DNA of 64,000 nt from Sphingobacterium prati (GCF_013167215.1 NZ_JABJWY010000038.1:336765-400764), one strand, 5' to 3'; counted from the first letter of the stretch, positions 17,343 through 26,931 are shown. Notes: generated by a model not told the origin, from the letters alone. Numbers and translations are program-made.

Positions 17343-20077
17343 TTTCGCGGGCGATTTGATTTTCCGCCCATACCCCTTATATGATACGTAAAGCTTAAGA
17401 TTGCATAACGGGTAATTGCGTTGGACTGTGATACACGTACCCAAAGGTCATTGACCTGTTGATTGACGTTTTTATTATCGTTGAAAATATCAAAAACAGT
17501 CAGATTAATCTCCGCATTTCTCCTTTTGAATAATTTCTTCCCAATAGAGATATTCCACAGCAAGCTTGTTGTGCTTGGGGCATTGAGGATGCTACCGTTG
17601 TACAGATAATTGAATGTAGAATTTAACGTCCAACTTTTCAACAATGTCAAAGCAATGGAATTGCCGATTGTATGCTTGTAAACAGAATAGTTGGATTTCT
17701 CCGTTGCAGAGTTTTTTGAATAGGATAAATTTCCGTTGTAGTCCAGCCCAATAATGACATCTTTGCTGAAAGCGGTATTTACCCCGACACGTTGATTTAT
17801 ACCGTATGTTTTGGCGTTTACTTTTTCCAGATTCAACAACGTGTAATTCTGATTGAAATATACATTGTTGTTGAGGTTGATATTCAGTTTTAATGGTTCT
17901 ACCCGATAACCAAAACTATTATGCCATTTCAGGTTATATACCCCGTCAAAGTTTTCCGGTTTGATATACTGGCCTCCCGGTCCGAGTATGATATCCTCGG
18001 CGATGGCAAATGCGGAATCTGTCGTAAAGATGGTTGTTGAAATTTTATTCTGAATAAAATCGGCCGTAAAATCTGATGTAAAGCTTCTACCCGAAGCTTT
18101 GTTGACAGACCTAAATTGCATGACCAGGTTATGGTCATATTCTTGTTTCAGGTTTGGGTTACCCGAACTGATGCGCAATGGATTTTGATTATCAATAAAA
18201 TCTTGTAACTGTTCAATAGCCGGTGTATTGGTTTTGGCATTGTACCGTATCTCAATACGGGTTTCTTTATTCCAATTGTATTGGAAATTTAAGTTGGGCA
18301 ATAGGCTGTTAAAATGACTTTTGGTTTTCAATGTGTTCGGAAATAGTTTGTCGTTCACCTGATTTGCTGCCTGGTAATCCAATCCAATTTGGAAACGTAT
18401 GCTATCTTTTTTATGAAATAAATAAGATACGCCAGCACTATGGTACACAAAGTCGTTGCGAAATTCATTCGATAGCCGGTTTTTTAATTCCCCCAATTGC
18501 TCAGTCTCCGCGAGAAATTCATAGGTTTTACGGTCGGAATACCGTGCCGTATTCCGGAAAGTATAATTACCCTGCAAACGCGAGTATTTGCTCAACATTT
18601 CCGTATAGGCAATTTTCGAGCGAAAACCGTTGTTGTCACCCTCCGAATAATTACGGTTGTCTACTGTGTCAATCCGTTGAGGCAGGCCATCCCGATAATA
18701 GGAGTTGAGGGAATAATTGGCCGCATGACTTTTGTTGGTATTGAAAGAACCATTGAAATTAATACTGACTGTACGGCCAGGTTTGTTCAACCTCCGCATG
18801 TAAGTCAGGTCGCCACCCCAGTTAAAGTTTTCACCAAAGCTGTTATTGTTACGATTTGATCTATTGAGCGTGTCCTGCAAGTTTAACAGTGTATTGCCGA
18901 TCGTTCCACCTAATCTATCGTTGCTCTGGTAGGAAAAATTGGGCTGAATGTCCAGCTTCTGCATAGAGTCTATTTTCCAGTTTGCCCGCAAGGACAAAGC
19001 ATGATTGTTTGTATAGGTGCTGCCAAATTGTTGCTGACTGTTGATCTGGTTGGCTCTGTTGCCTGCGGTATATTCAGTCTTGTTCTGACTGATCGTATTA
19101 TTGTCGGTATAGTTGTAGGTATAATTGGCGTTGAAATCCATCCGGTTCGCCAAGAAGCGGTCGAGGTAATTGAATCCGGCATTGAATCGCGTTGTAACCC
19201 CCTGTCCTGTGCGTCCGCGCGTGTTGCCACGTGGCGCAAAACCATTGGGCTGGTTGACGTTATTGGTGTTGATATCGATGGAATACTGCCGCTTCGGATT
19301 CATTTTGGTGACTTGCGTATTGACTGCATATTTATTGTCCGGGCCAGCTCCGCCACTGATCTTGCCAAAGTAGGATTTCCTCTTATCCGGTTTGGTGACA
19401 ATATTGATCACTTTCATGCGCTTGCCATCATCAAATCCGCTGAATTTCGCTTGCTCGGTCTTGTCATCAATAAGCTGAACTTTGGCAATGACATCTGCCG
19501 GCAAGTTTTTGAGCGCAACTTTTGGATCAGTGCTGAAGAATTCACGGCCATCAACAATAATCTTACTTACGGCTTCCCCCTGTGCCTTTACATTACCGTC
19601 TTCATCAATTTCTACACCGGGTATCTGTTTGACCAGTTCGTCGGCATCCGCAAAATCCGGGGTGACATATTTCTTTGCGTCAAATTCCAAGGTGTCGCCC
19701 CGCACCTGTATACTCGTTGGCGAGATATTGATTTCATCTAGCACGATCTCCGAGCCGTTGAGCTTAAAATTGATGTCGATGGGTTTGCCCGCTAATTTTA
19801 TTTTTCGAATGCCCGCGGTATAGCCCATTGGCTGTACCGATACGAGATAATCCCCATCAGGAAGAGCCGTACTGACAAACTTGCCCAAAATATCGGTTGG
19901 TGTTTGCGTCTTACTGGAATCCTTTAACGCGATAATGGTAACACTGGCGCCCGAAATAGGGTTCGAATTATTGCTGTCTGTAAGCTTTCCAGCGATATGT
20001 TGCTGCGCATGAGCATTCGTCTTTATTAGCATTAAACTAAGCGAAAGGATAATAATTGTCCAGGTGTTGATTTTCAT
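17336..20077 (-). CDS. Outer-membrane beta-barrel protein with carboxypeptidase-regulatory-like domain
   Basis: 913 residues. Signal peptide (about 1-25), a carboxypeptidase-regulatory-like beta domain (about 26-105, QHIAGKLTDSNNSNPISGASVTI), a TonB plug-like region with ELVKQIPGVEIDEDGNVKAQGEAVSKIIVDG (about 140-220), then a large barrel. This is the TonB-dependent-receptor-like OMP family of Bacteroidota (outer membrane protein beta-barrel family), which differs from SusC and usually has no SusD partner; none is present here. It is divergent from a TetR regulator, which is the obvious candidate to control it. Substrate unknown. Confidence 0.9.
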   Translation of the reverse strand: MKINTWTIIILSLSLMLIKTNAHAQQHIAGKLTDSNNSNPISGASVTIIALKDSSKTQTPTDILGKFVSTALPDGDYLVSVQPMGYTAGIRKIKLAGKPIDINFKLNGSEIVLDEINISPTSIQVRGDTLEFDAKKYVTPDFADADELVKQIPGVEIDEDGNVKAQGEAVSKIIVDGREFFSTDPKVALKNLPADVIAKVQLIDDKTEQAKFSGFDDGKRMKVINIVTKPDKRKSYFGKISGGAGPDNKYAVNTQVTKMNPKRQYSIDINTNNVNQPNGFAPRGNTRGRTGQGVTTRFNAGFNYLDRFLANRMDFNANYTYNYTDNNTISQNKTEYTAGNRANQINSQQQFGSTYTNNHALSLRANWKIDSMQKLDIQPNFSYQSNDRLGGTIGNTLLNLQDTLNRSNRNNNSFGENFNWGGDLTYMRRLNKPGRTVSINFNGSFNTNKSHAANYSLNSYYRDGLPQRIDTVDNRNYSEGDNNGFRSKIAYTEMLSKYSRLQGNYTFRNTARYSDRKTYEFLAETEQLGELKNRLSNEFRNDFVYHSAGVSYLFHKKDSIRFQIGLDYQAANQVNDKLFPNTLKTKSHFNSLLPNLNFQYNWNKETRIEIRYNAKTNTPAIEQLQDFIDNQNPLRISSGNPNLKQEYDHNLVMQFRSVNKASGRSFTSDFTADFIQNKISTTIFTTDSAFAIAEDIILGPGGQYIKPENFDGVYNLKWHNSFGYRVEPLKLNINLNNNVYFNQNYTLLNLEKVNAKTYGINQRVGVNTAFSKDVIIGLDYNGNLSYSKNSATEKSNYSVYKHTIGNSIALTLLKSWTLNSTFNYLYNGSILNAPSTTSLLWNISIGKKLFKRRNAEINLTVFDIFNDNKNVNQQVNDLWVRVSQSNAITRYAILSFTYHIRGMGGKSNRPRKD

Positions 20078-20135
20078 TGGTTGAGGTTGTCTGCGTCGTT
20101 TAATGCGCTGTTATTGGTTGTGAATATTTATTTGT

Positions 20136-20143
20136 CAAATTTA
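20136..20143 (-). promoter_or_regulatory. -7 element for the barrel-protein gene
   Basis: On the minus strand TAAATTTG, an exact TAnnTTTG match, about 60 bases before the ATG at 20077. Confidence 0.6.
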
Positions 20144-20190
20144 TGCGACTATTTGATACGAATTACTATCATTTTAGTTACAATAATCCT

Positions 20191-20245
20191 AACTGAACGG
20201 AAAGATTAGATATATTTGCAGTAGAATTAGAAATCAACTGAACGG
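20191..20245 (+). promoter_or_regulatory. Repeated AACTGAACGG sites around the TetR-gene promoter
   Basis: AACTGAACGG occurs at 20191-20200 and again at 20236-20245, one copy on each side of an exact -7 element TATATTTG at 20211-20218. The half-site ACTGAACG is of the kind bound by TetR/AcrR repressors, from general knowledge of that family. The arrangement suggests autoregulation by the TetR protein encoded at 20254, with possible control of the divergent barrel gene. Confidence 0.5.
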
Positions 20246-20253
20246 CATAGTAT

Positions 20254-20796
20254 ATGAAAGAAAGTGTTTTGAGTAGAAAAGAGCGTATTATGAGAGAAGC
20301 GTTGTTGCTTTTTTCAGACCAAGGCTATACCAATACCTCTACCAAAACAATAGCGCAGAACGCTGGGGTTTCTGAGGCGTTGATATTCAAACATTTTGGT
20401 AACAAGGACGCGCTTTTGGTCTATTTGATTAAATCGGGCTACCGTAAAGTCCTCACCCATCACCGTGGAATGATGACTTACCGTGAACCAAAAGAGTTCC
20501 TGCGGACGATGATCAATCTACCCAACAAATTGGTTACCGCCGAACCCCTATTCTGGAAATTACAGGAGCGTCTGTCGCACCATCCCTTTTCCAAACAACA
20601 GCACGAGCAGTTCATGAAACCCGTGCAACCTATTATTCATCGCGCCTTTCAAGACCTGAACTATGAAAATCCAGATCTTGAAACTCAATTTCTCTTGTTG
20701 ATTATCGACAAGTTGTGGAAAAAGGAGGCGATCGGTGAATTGGAAAACGTAATGGAACTGACGCTTTTTCTGGAAAAAAAATATAATTTGATTTAG
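20254..20796 (+). CDS. TetR/AcrR-family transcriptional regulator
   Basis: 180 residues. The N-terminal DNA-binding domain is clear: RKERIMREALLLFSDQGY, then the helix-turn-helix TSTKTIAQNAGVSEALIFKHFGNKDALL (about 6-55). The C-terminal ligand-binding part is helical and lacks similarity I can name. It is divergent from the barrel-protein gene and shares a 176-base intergenic region with two promoters and a repeated ACTGAACG half-site, so it most likely represses itself and perhaps that gene. Inducer unknown. Confidence 0.92.
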   Translation: MKESVLSRKERIMREALLLFSDQGYTNTSTKTIAQNAGVSEALIFKHFGNKDALLVYLIKSGYRKVLTHHRGMMTYREPKEFLRTMINLPNKLVTAEPLFWKLQERLSHHPFSKQQHEQFMKPVQPIIHRAFQDLNYENPDLETQFLLLIIDKLWKKEAIGELENVMELTLFLEKKYNLI

Positions 20797-20996
20797 CATT
20801 GAAAAAGGTAACTATTCGCCATCTCAGTGTGTACATAATCGCTGTAAATTACATGATATCCATAACGGGACTCATTTGAAATTTATCCACCATAAATTCA
20901 AGGGCAAATAACAGCTATAGCTTGCATCTCATCTTATTAATTCGTGCATTTTTTGTCTCATACTGTCCCTGATAAATTGCGCCTTTATGCGTGTTT

Positions 20997-21027
20997 ATAT
21001 AAAATTGTTGCAAAAACAATTTTATAT
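20997..21027. repeat. 13-bp perfect inverted repeat upstream of the GH3 gene
   Basis: ATATAAAATTGTT (20997-21009) and AACAATTTTATAT (21015-21027) are exact reverse complements with a five-base loop. It lies about 57 bases before the ATG at 21084 and has no downstream T-run, so it is better read as an operator or leader hairpin than a terminator. The remainder of the 20797-21083 spacer shows nothing recognisable. Confidence 0.6.
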
Positions 21028-21083
21028 TATCCAAAATAATAACGTTATTAGTAATCTATTTAAGACATTATACAAACTAATTT

Positions 21084-22790
21084 ATGTTCAAAAAACTCAG
21101 TCTGGGCCTATTGGCATTGGTCGGTGCGCTATCCATTGCGAAAGCACAGGACAAGAAAGATTTTGTAAAATACATCAATTCCCAGCACGATTGGGTGGAT
21201 GCCGTATTTAATACCTTGACACCAAAGGAAAAAGTAGCACAGTTATTCCTAGTGCGGGCACATACCAATTTAGGTCAGAAGTATATTGATTCCGTTGCGC
21301 AGGTTATTCAGGACGAACATTTGGGTGGTCTTGTTGTTTTTCAGGGTGGTCCCGTGCGTCATGTGGATATGTTCAATCGTTACCAGTCTCTATCCAAAGT
21401 GCCATTGATGATAACGTTTGATGGAGAATGGGGACTTGGTATGCGTATGCCGGATTCTACTTTATCTTTTCCTTATCAGATGACACTTGGTGCCGTGCAG
21501 GATAATCAATTGATCTACCGCATGGGACGAGAGGTCGCACTGGACTTTCATCGCATCGGTATGCATTTCAATTTCGCACCGGATGTGGATATCAACAACA
21601 ATCCCAAAAATCCAGTGATAGGGATTCGCTCTTTTGGCGATAATAAATACAATGTCACCAAAAAAGCAAAAGCCTATATGGACGGCATGGTGGATGGCGG
21701 TATACTGGCCTCCATCAAACACTTTCCAGGGCACGGTGATACAGACGTAGATTCCCATTATGATCTCCCACAACTCCCTTTTGATAAAAAGAGATTGGAC
21801 TCACTTGAAATGTATCCCTTCAAAGAGCTTATTAAAGCAGGAGCCCCCGCAGTCATGGTTGCGCATATGAATATCCCCATCTTGGATGACACCCCCAATA
21901 TGCCGTCTTCTATTTCTAAAAAAGTTGTTACCGACCTACTAAGGAATGAACTTGGATTTAATGGGTTAACAGTAACCGATGCGATGGATATGAAGGGCGT
22001 CAAAAAGTTCTTCCCGAACGGTGAAGCGGATGTACAGGCGATCATTGCTGGGCACGACCTACTGGAGGTTTCCGAAAATAGTAAACGTGCGATTGATCTT
22101 ATCCTTAAGGCGATCGAAGAAGGCCGTATTTCGCAAACGGATATTGACGCACGGGTGAAAAGAGTATTGGCTGCCAAACTATGGTTGGGATTGGATAAGT
22201 ATCAAGCTATGCCTCAGCAAAACTTGTATGCCGATCTGCACAGGGCGTCCGCCGTACAGTTGATCGATGAACTTTCCAATGCAGCCATTACGGCGCTCAA
22301 TTCAACCGAAAAATTGAAATCGTTCAATAAAGAGTTACCTACTGCGATTATCAATATCGGTATTTCTGCCAATCAGACCTTTCAAAATGAATTGGCAACT
22401 GCCTTGACCAACGAAACGCAATATTTTATACCCGACAGCTTGAGTAAGGACGATATGAAACGCCTGATCAAAGAAATCAAGAAAAACAAACAATATATCA
22501 TTGCTGTACACGATACCAGACTACGCCCGCGTCCTACGATGCAATTGAATGAAAAGGTACAGGATCTGATGAAGAAATTTGCGAAGAAATCTATTTTGAC
22601 GCTATTTACAAATGTATATGCCTTAGATGGTGTCGAAGCCTCGAAGAAAGCAAAGACCATATTGCTGGCGTACCAAAATGATGCTTTTATGCAGAAGGCT
22701 GCTGTCAAAACCATCCTAGGGCAGAATATTGCGACAGGGAAATTGCCTGTGACCATCAACAAGAAATTCAAATACGGGGAAGGTAAATAA
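21084..22790 (+). CDS. Glycoside hydrolase family 3, beta-N-acetylhexosaminidase (NagZ-like)
   Basis: 568 residues with a signal peptide (FKKLSLGLLALVGALSIAKA). The GH3 barrel shows the NagZ hallmark KHFPGHGDTDVDSH beginning at Lys212 and the probable nucleophile Asp299 in LTVTDAMDMKG. A shorter C-terminal region (about 400-568) resembles a GH3 C-terminal sandwich; there is no fused beta-lactamase domain, unlike many Bacteroidota relatives of about 1000 residues. Expected role: cleaving GlcNAc from muropeptides or chito-oligosaccharides, in the periplasm. It converges with a GH10-like hydrolase gene. Confidence 0.92.
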   Translation: MFKKLSLGLLALVGALSIAKAQDKKDFVKYINSQHDWVDAVFNTLTPKEKVAQLFLVRAHTNLGQKYIDSVAQVIQDEHLGGLVVFQGGPVRHVDMFNRYQSLSKVPLMITFDGEWGLGMRMPDSTLSFPYQMTLGAVQDNQLIYRMGREVALDFHRIGMHFNFAPDVDINNNPKNPVIGIRSFGDNKYNVTKKAKAYMDGMVDGGILASIKHFPGHGDTDVDSHYDLPQLPFDKKRLDSLEMYPFKELIKAGAPAVMVAHMNIPILDDTPNMPSSISKKVVTDLLRNELGFNGLTVTDAMDMKGVKKFFPNGEADVQAIIAGHDLLEVSENSKRAIDLILKAIEEGRISQTDIDARVKRVLAAKLWLGLDKYQAMPQQNLYADLHRASAVQLIDELSNAAITALNSTEKLKSFNKELPTAIINIGISANQTFQNELATALTNETQYFIPDSLSKDDMKRLIKEIKKNKQYIIAVHDTRLRPRPTMQLNEKVQDLMKKFAKKSILTLFTNVYALDGVEASKKAKTILLAYQNDAFMQKAAVKTILGQNIATGKLPVTINKKFKYGEGK

Positions 22791-22821
22791 ATTCGCTTTA
22801 AAATCACACTAAATAAAAGAG

Positions 22822-22868
22822 CCTCCTAGATAGCTAAGCTGACAACAGCTGCGATTTGGGAGGTTTTT
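22822..22868. terminator. Terminator between convergent hydrolase genes
   Basis: CCTCC (22822-22826) pairs with GGAGG (22859-22863) and is followed by six T; an inner stem AGCTG/CAGCT lies between them. An A-run precedes the outer stem, so it can serve both directions. Confidence 0.6.
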
Positions 22869-22876
22869 TGCAATCA

Positions 22877-24424
22877 TTAGGTATCTTCATTTGTCTGCCG
22901 ACTATCCGAAGGGCGGCTTTCATTTTTCATTCGGTCTATCGCTGTGACGACATATTTATACTGTTGATGTTGTCTGATGTCATCGTCTGTGTACTGAAGT
23001 TTATCGGCATTGTAGGTGATAAAAATAATTTTTCCAGGGTCCTTGATGTTAACGCGTTCGCCCACCGCAAAGCGGTACACAACATAACCATAGGCTGATT
23101 CACCATCGCTAGCTGCATCCGGTTTCTGCCAAAAAAGCGTATTCATTTTCCCGTTACCGGATGGTTTTACCAGTAAGCCGAAAGGAGCATTGGGTGGAAT
23201 GCTATCCAGCCAGGGCATTGTCGGGGGAAGGGCAGGTGTACGATACAGGTCGTTGCGCATAGAGTCTTGCAATCCAACTAAATTGTCGGTAAGGGATCTG
23301 GAACTGAAATATATACTACCCGCTACATCATGTTCCTCCCGTAGATGACGTACCTGTCGCGGAATCTGGCTTTTGTCGGTCCATCCGGCCTTATGCTCTG
23401 TTACCCGATAAGCACCATGCCCGACATAAAAATGCCGCCCATAGGTATGCTGCTGCCACCAGGATACCAGTACTTCATACGCCGCAGCACGGTTTTTAAA
23501 TGGAAAATAAATTTGCGGATTGATGTAGTCGATCCAGCCTTCCTGCATCCATTTTACCCCATCCGCATACAGCTCCCGGTAAGCACTTAGTCCGCGAGTT
23601 TCCGAACCCATATGATTATTCTCCTTGTTGTCCCATACACCACACGGACTGATACCATATTTGACATAAGGCTTTATTCTTTTGATGGCGATACCAAGAT
23701 CGCGCACAAGCATATTTACATTATTGCGCCGCCAGTCTTCAATATTTTCAATCCCATTGTTGTATCGAGCAAAGGTCAGTTGATCCGGTACGGATGTATT
23801 CCTGCTGTCTGGATAGGGATAAAAATAGTCGTCAAAATGGATGCCATCGATATCGTAATTTTTAACAACATCCATGATAACATCAATGATATAATTGCGG
23901 ACATCAGGTAGCCCGGGGTTGAAAAGCTTTTTCCCGGCATATGTAAAAAACCATTCGGGATGGCGCTTGGTAATATGATCTTCTGAAAAATGAGCAGGAT
24001 TCAAGGTTGTTGAAGCTCGGTATGGATTGAACCAGGCATGTAATTCCATTCCTCTTTTGTGTGCTTCCTCAATGGCAAATTGCAGAGGGTCATAAAATGG
24101 GGCTGGGGCCTGACCTTGTTTTCCGGTTAAATATCGGCTCCAGGGTTCCCGGCTCTTTGCATAAAATGCGTCTGCAGCAGGCCGTACCTGTAAGATGATC
24201 GCATTTAAGCCAGCACTTCGATGCTGGTCCAGTAGGTCGGTGAATTCCTGCTTTTGCAACGATACATTGTTGCTCGCTTTGACAGAAGGCCAGTCTATAT
24301 TACCGATGGTAGCTACCCATACGCCACGAAACTCCCGTTTAGGTAGTTGTTGAGAATATGTTCTTATTGAAAATAAACAGATAAAAAAGGCAAAAAAAGA
24401 ATATAAAAATGTTTTTCCCGTCAT
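22877..24424 (-). CDS. GH10-like (DUF187) glycosyl hydrolase, secreted
   Basis: 515 residues from the ATG at 24424; a TTG at 24445 lies within the promoter and is rejected. Signal peptide (about 1-25), then the GHL10/DUF187 core: REFRGVWVATIGNIDWPS, GLNAIILQVRPAADAFY, KRGMELHAWFNPYRAS, YDIDGIHFDDYFYPYPD with the acidic active-site candidates, GISPCGVWDN, and WIDYINPQIYFPF. A C-terminal fibronectin-like part follows. These enzymes are related to YngK and act on envelope or exogenous glycans; activity is not proven for most. A paralogue is encoded at 56004. It is convergent with the NagZ-like gene. Confidence 0.92.
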   Translation of the reverse strand: MTGKTFLYSFFAFFICLFSIRTYSQQLPKREFRGVWVATIGNIDWPSVKASNNVSLQKQEFTDLLDQHRSAGLNAIILQVRPAADAFYAKSREPWSRYLTGKQGQAPAPFYDPLQFAIEEAHKRGMELHAWFNPYRASTTLNPAHFSEDHITKRHPEWFFTYAGKKLFNPGLPDVRNYIIDVIMDVVKNYDIDGIHFDDYFYPYPDSRNTSVPDQLTFARYNNGIENIEDWRRNNVNMLVRDLGIAIKRIKPYVKYGISPCGVWDNKENNHMGSETRGLSAYRELYADGVKWMQEGWIDYINPQIYFPFKNRAAAYEVLVSWWQQHTYGRHFYVGHGAYRVTEHKAGWTDKSQIPRQVRHLREEHDVAGSIYFSSRSLTDNLVGLQDSMRNDLYRTPALPPTMPWLDSIPPNAPFGLLVKPSGNGKMNTLFWQKPDAASDGESAYGYVVYRFAVGERVNIKDPGKIIFITYNADKLQYTDDDIRQHQQYKYVVTAIDRMKNESRPSDSRQTNEDT

Positions 24425-24442
24425 GCTATAAATTGTAGCCAA

Positions 24443-24450
24443 CAAAGATA
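24443..24450 (-). promoter_or_regulatory. -7 element for the GH10-like gene
   Basis: TATCTTTG on the minus strand, an exact TAnnTTTG match, 18 bases before the ATG at 24424. It decides the start codon, since the alternative TTG overlaps it. Confidence 0.55.
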
Positions 24451-24638
24451 GGGAAGCATTTCTTACTTTTTCGCTAAAAAATGTAAGATGTTTGTTGGAT
24501 TCTTGTTAAAAGAATGTCAGCTTAGTTCTCAAAATGATAATAATGCAAATACAGTAACATTGTACATTTATTTGTGCTAATTTAGATGCGGTTTTCACAA
24601 AAGCTATGGAAAGCGAGCTAACCGCAATAATTAAGATA

Positions 24639-26066
24639 ATGAGCAAAGAACAAATATCCGTTTTTGATATGTTTAAGATTGGTATCGGACCTTCCAGTTC
24701 GCATACCTTAGGCCCTTGGCGTGCAGCCCAGCAGTTTACGCGTGTCCTTCAGGCAAAAGCAGTATTGAATGAAGTGGAACAGGTCAAGATTTTGCTTTAT
24801 GGATCTTTAGCCAAAACAGGAGCTGGGCACGGTACGGATATTGCTGTATTGCTTGGACTGAGCGGGGACGACCCGGTTACCTTCGATGTAGATCGCGTCA
24901 CACCAAAGGTGGCGCATATCAAAGCCGTTGGTGAACTTGAAGTTGCCGGCCAACGGACGGTCCCATTCTCCTATCAAGAAGATCTACTTTTTTTATATAC
25001 CGAAAGTTTGCCTTTCCATCCCAATGCTGTCACATTTCAGGCTTTCCTATCAAGTGGTAAGGCCATTACCGAAACTTATTATTCTATAGGTGGTGGTTTT
25101 GTTGTTCAAGAAAATGATACTGAAAGCGTCCTGTCCGAAGTTGATCTCCCTTTCCCGGTAGACACGGCCCAGGAGCTGCTGCACTGGACTATGAAAACGG
25201 GGCTGAAAATATCGGAGCTGGTTCTTGAGAATGAATGCGCCTGGCGCGAGGAAAGTGAGACCGTCGCAGGTGTGTTGAATATCTATAAGACGATTTATGA
25301 GTGCATCTATCGCGGTTGTCATACGGGAGGAACATTACCTGGAGGTTTGAATGTAGAGCGCCGGGCAGCTAAACTTAATAAAAAATTGATGCAGGGACGC
25401 AGCTACCAAGATTATGAATCTTGGGTTACAGCGATTCGTGAAGGAGGACAAAACTTTCAATATATCCTGGATTGGGTCAGTTGTTTTGCCCTGGCGGTCA
25501 ATGAAGAAAATGCATCCTTTGGTCGTGTTGTTACTGCGCCAACGAATGGTGCCTCGGGTGTGATACCTGCTGTTTTACAGTATTTTATTACTTTCCATGA
25601 TGGCATGCGAGAACATAAAATTGTCCAATTTATTCTGACAGCTTCGGAGATCGGATCGATCTTCAAAAAGAATGCAACGATTTCTGCAGCCATGGGTGGT
25701 TGTCAAGCGGAAATCGGTGTGTCCTCGGCAATGGCTGCTGGAGCATTGACAGAGGTGCTGGGCGGATCACAACGCCAGGTTTTGATGGCGGCGGAGATCG
25801 CGATGGAACACCATCTTGGATTGACCTGCGATCCGATCGGCGGACTGGTACAGATCCCCTGTATCGAACGTAATACCATGGGAGCAATAAAAGCTATCAC
25901 CGCGGCTCAGCTGGCTTTACAGTCCAATCCTGATAAAGCGAAAGTAAGCTTGGACACTGTGGTCAAAACCATGTGGGAGACAGCGTTGGATATGAACGCC
26001 AAATACAAAGAAACAGCAGATGGAGGGTTAGCCGTAAATATTCCGTTAAGTTTACCCGAATGTTAG
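24639..26066 (+). CDS. sdaA: L-serine ammonia-lyase (iron-sulfur dehydratase)
   Basis: 475 residues from ATG 24639; an in-frame ATG at 24606 would add 11 residues. The start at MSKEQISVFDMFKIG matches the short leader of this family. The beta domain begins SVFDMFKIGIGPSSSHTLGP; the alpha domain carries ATISAAMGGCQAEIGVSSAMA and HHLGLTCDPIGGLVQIPCIERN, with the conserved cysteines expected to hold the 4Fe-4S cluster. It is the single-chain form, both domains in one polypeptide. It deaminates L-serine to pyruvate and ammonia in the cytoplasm. Confidence 0.95.
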   Translation: MSKEQISVFDMFKIGIGPSSSHTLGPWRAAQQFTRVLQAKAVLNEVEQVKILLYGSLAKTGAGHGTDIAVLLGLSGDDPVTFDVDRVTPKVAHIKAVGELEVAGQRTVPFSYQEDLLFLYTESLPFHPNAVTFQAFLSSGKAITETYYSIGGGFVVQENDTESVLSEVDLPFPVDTAQELLHWTMKTGLKISELVLENECAWREESETVAGVLNIYKTIYECIYRGCHTGGTLPGGLNVERRAAKLNKKLMQGRSYQDYESWVTAIREGGQNFQYILDWVSCFALAVNEENASFGRVVTAPTNGASGVIPAVLQYFITFHDGMREHKIVQFILTASEIGSIFKKNATISAAMGGCQAEIGVSSAMAAGALTEVLGGSQRQVLMAAEIAMEHHLGLTCDPIGGLVQIPCIERNTMGAIKAITAAQLALQSNPDKAKVSLDTVVKTMWETALDMNAKYKETADGGLAVNIPLSLPEC

Positions 26067-26093
26067 GGTCTTACTGAATTTTCCTGTTTTTCG

Positions 26094-26101
26094 TATCTTT
26101 G
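26094..26101 (+). promoter_or_regulatory. -7 element for the metallo-hydrolase gene
   Basis: TATCTTTG matches TAnnTTTG exactly and lies 41 bases before the ATG at 26143. The -33 region is weak. Confidence 0.5.
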
Positions 26102-26142
26102 ACGCTGTTGAATATAAATCGCTTATAAATTAATACAGGCAA

Positions 26143-26931
26143 ATGAAATATTGTGCGATAGCTTCCGGTAGTAATGGGAATTGTTATTATATAGCCAAAG
26201 ATGATTCGGCCATCTTGATTGATGCCGGTATCAATAGCAAGCATATTCATCTACGGATGTATAATTTAGGGATTATACCTACGCAGGTCAAAGCAATTTT
26301 CATTACGCATGAACATTCGGATCATATCCGTGGATTATCTGTCTTCGCCAAAAAGTACAATTTACCGGTGTATATCACCAAAGGAAGTTACGATGGATCC
26401 CGGCTGCATTTGCCTTCCCACTTGGTGCATATCATCGCACCTAATGAGGAGGTTGAAATAGGTGGACTTAAAATTTATGGAATTCCCAAATACCATGATG
26501 CAAAGGAACCCTGTAGTTTTCTTGTTTCGGATGGTATTCATAATATTGGCGTGTTGACCGACATTGGGCGGCCTTGTGAAAATGTGCAGCAGGTTATACA
26601 ACATTCCGATATCCTCTTGTTGGAGTCCAATTATGACGAGGATATGCTGCGTACTGGGCGATACTCCTATTTTTTGAAAAACAGGATTAGTAGCGGATGG
26701 GGACACCTTTCCAACCGCATTGCCGTTGAACTGTTTAACCAATATAGAACAGATCGCCTCAAACACTTAATCTTAACGCACCTCTCCGGTGAAAATAATA
26801 CAGTTGACCTTGTTCATGCCACATTTGAGCCCCATTGTGAAAATATTAAGCTTCATGTTGCTACACGCTATCAGGAAACAGAATTATTTGATATTGCTCA
26901 CATTTACAGTGCGGAAGTAGTTTTTTCCTGA
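26143..26931 (+). CDS. MBL-fold metallo-hydrolase, YycJ/VicX type
   Basis: 262 residues. The metallo-beta-lactamase zinc motif THEHSDH starts at Thr55 (His56, His58, Asp60, His61), followed by VLTDIGRP and LLLESNYDEDML and the late His in HLILTHLSGENN. The opening MKYCAIASGSNGNCYYIA is typical of the YycJ/WalJ group, linked in Firmicutes to cell-wall regulation and exonuclease activity. It stands 76 bases after sdaA with its own promoter. The function in Bacteroidota is not established. Confidence 0.92.
   Translation: MKYCAIASGSNGNCYYIAKDDSAILIDAGINSKHIHLRMYNLGIIPTQVKAIFITHEHSDHIRGLSVFAKKYNLPVYITKGSYDGSRLHLPSHLVHIIAPNEEVEIGGLKIYGIPKYHDAKEPCSFLVSDGIHNIGVLTDIGRPCENVQQVIQHSDILLLESNYDEDMLRTGRYSYFLKNRISSGWGHLSNRIAVELFNQYRTDRLKHLILTHLSGENNTVDLVHATFEPHCENIKLHVATRYQETELFDIAHIYSAEVVFS

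Noticed and set aside
19001..19741. 246-codon plus-strand frame opposite the barrel-protein gene
   Set aside because: Lies fully antisense to a gene with clear domain structure; composition is that of a mirrored reading frame.
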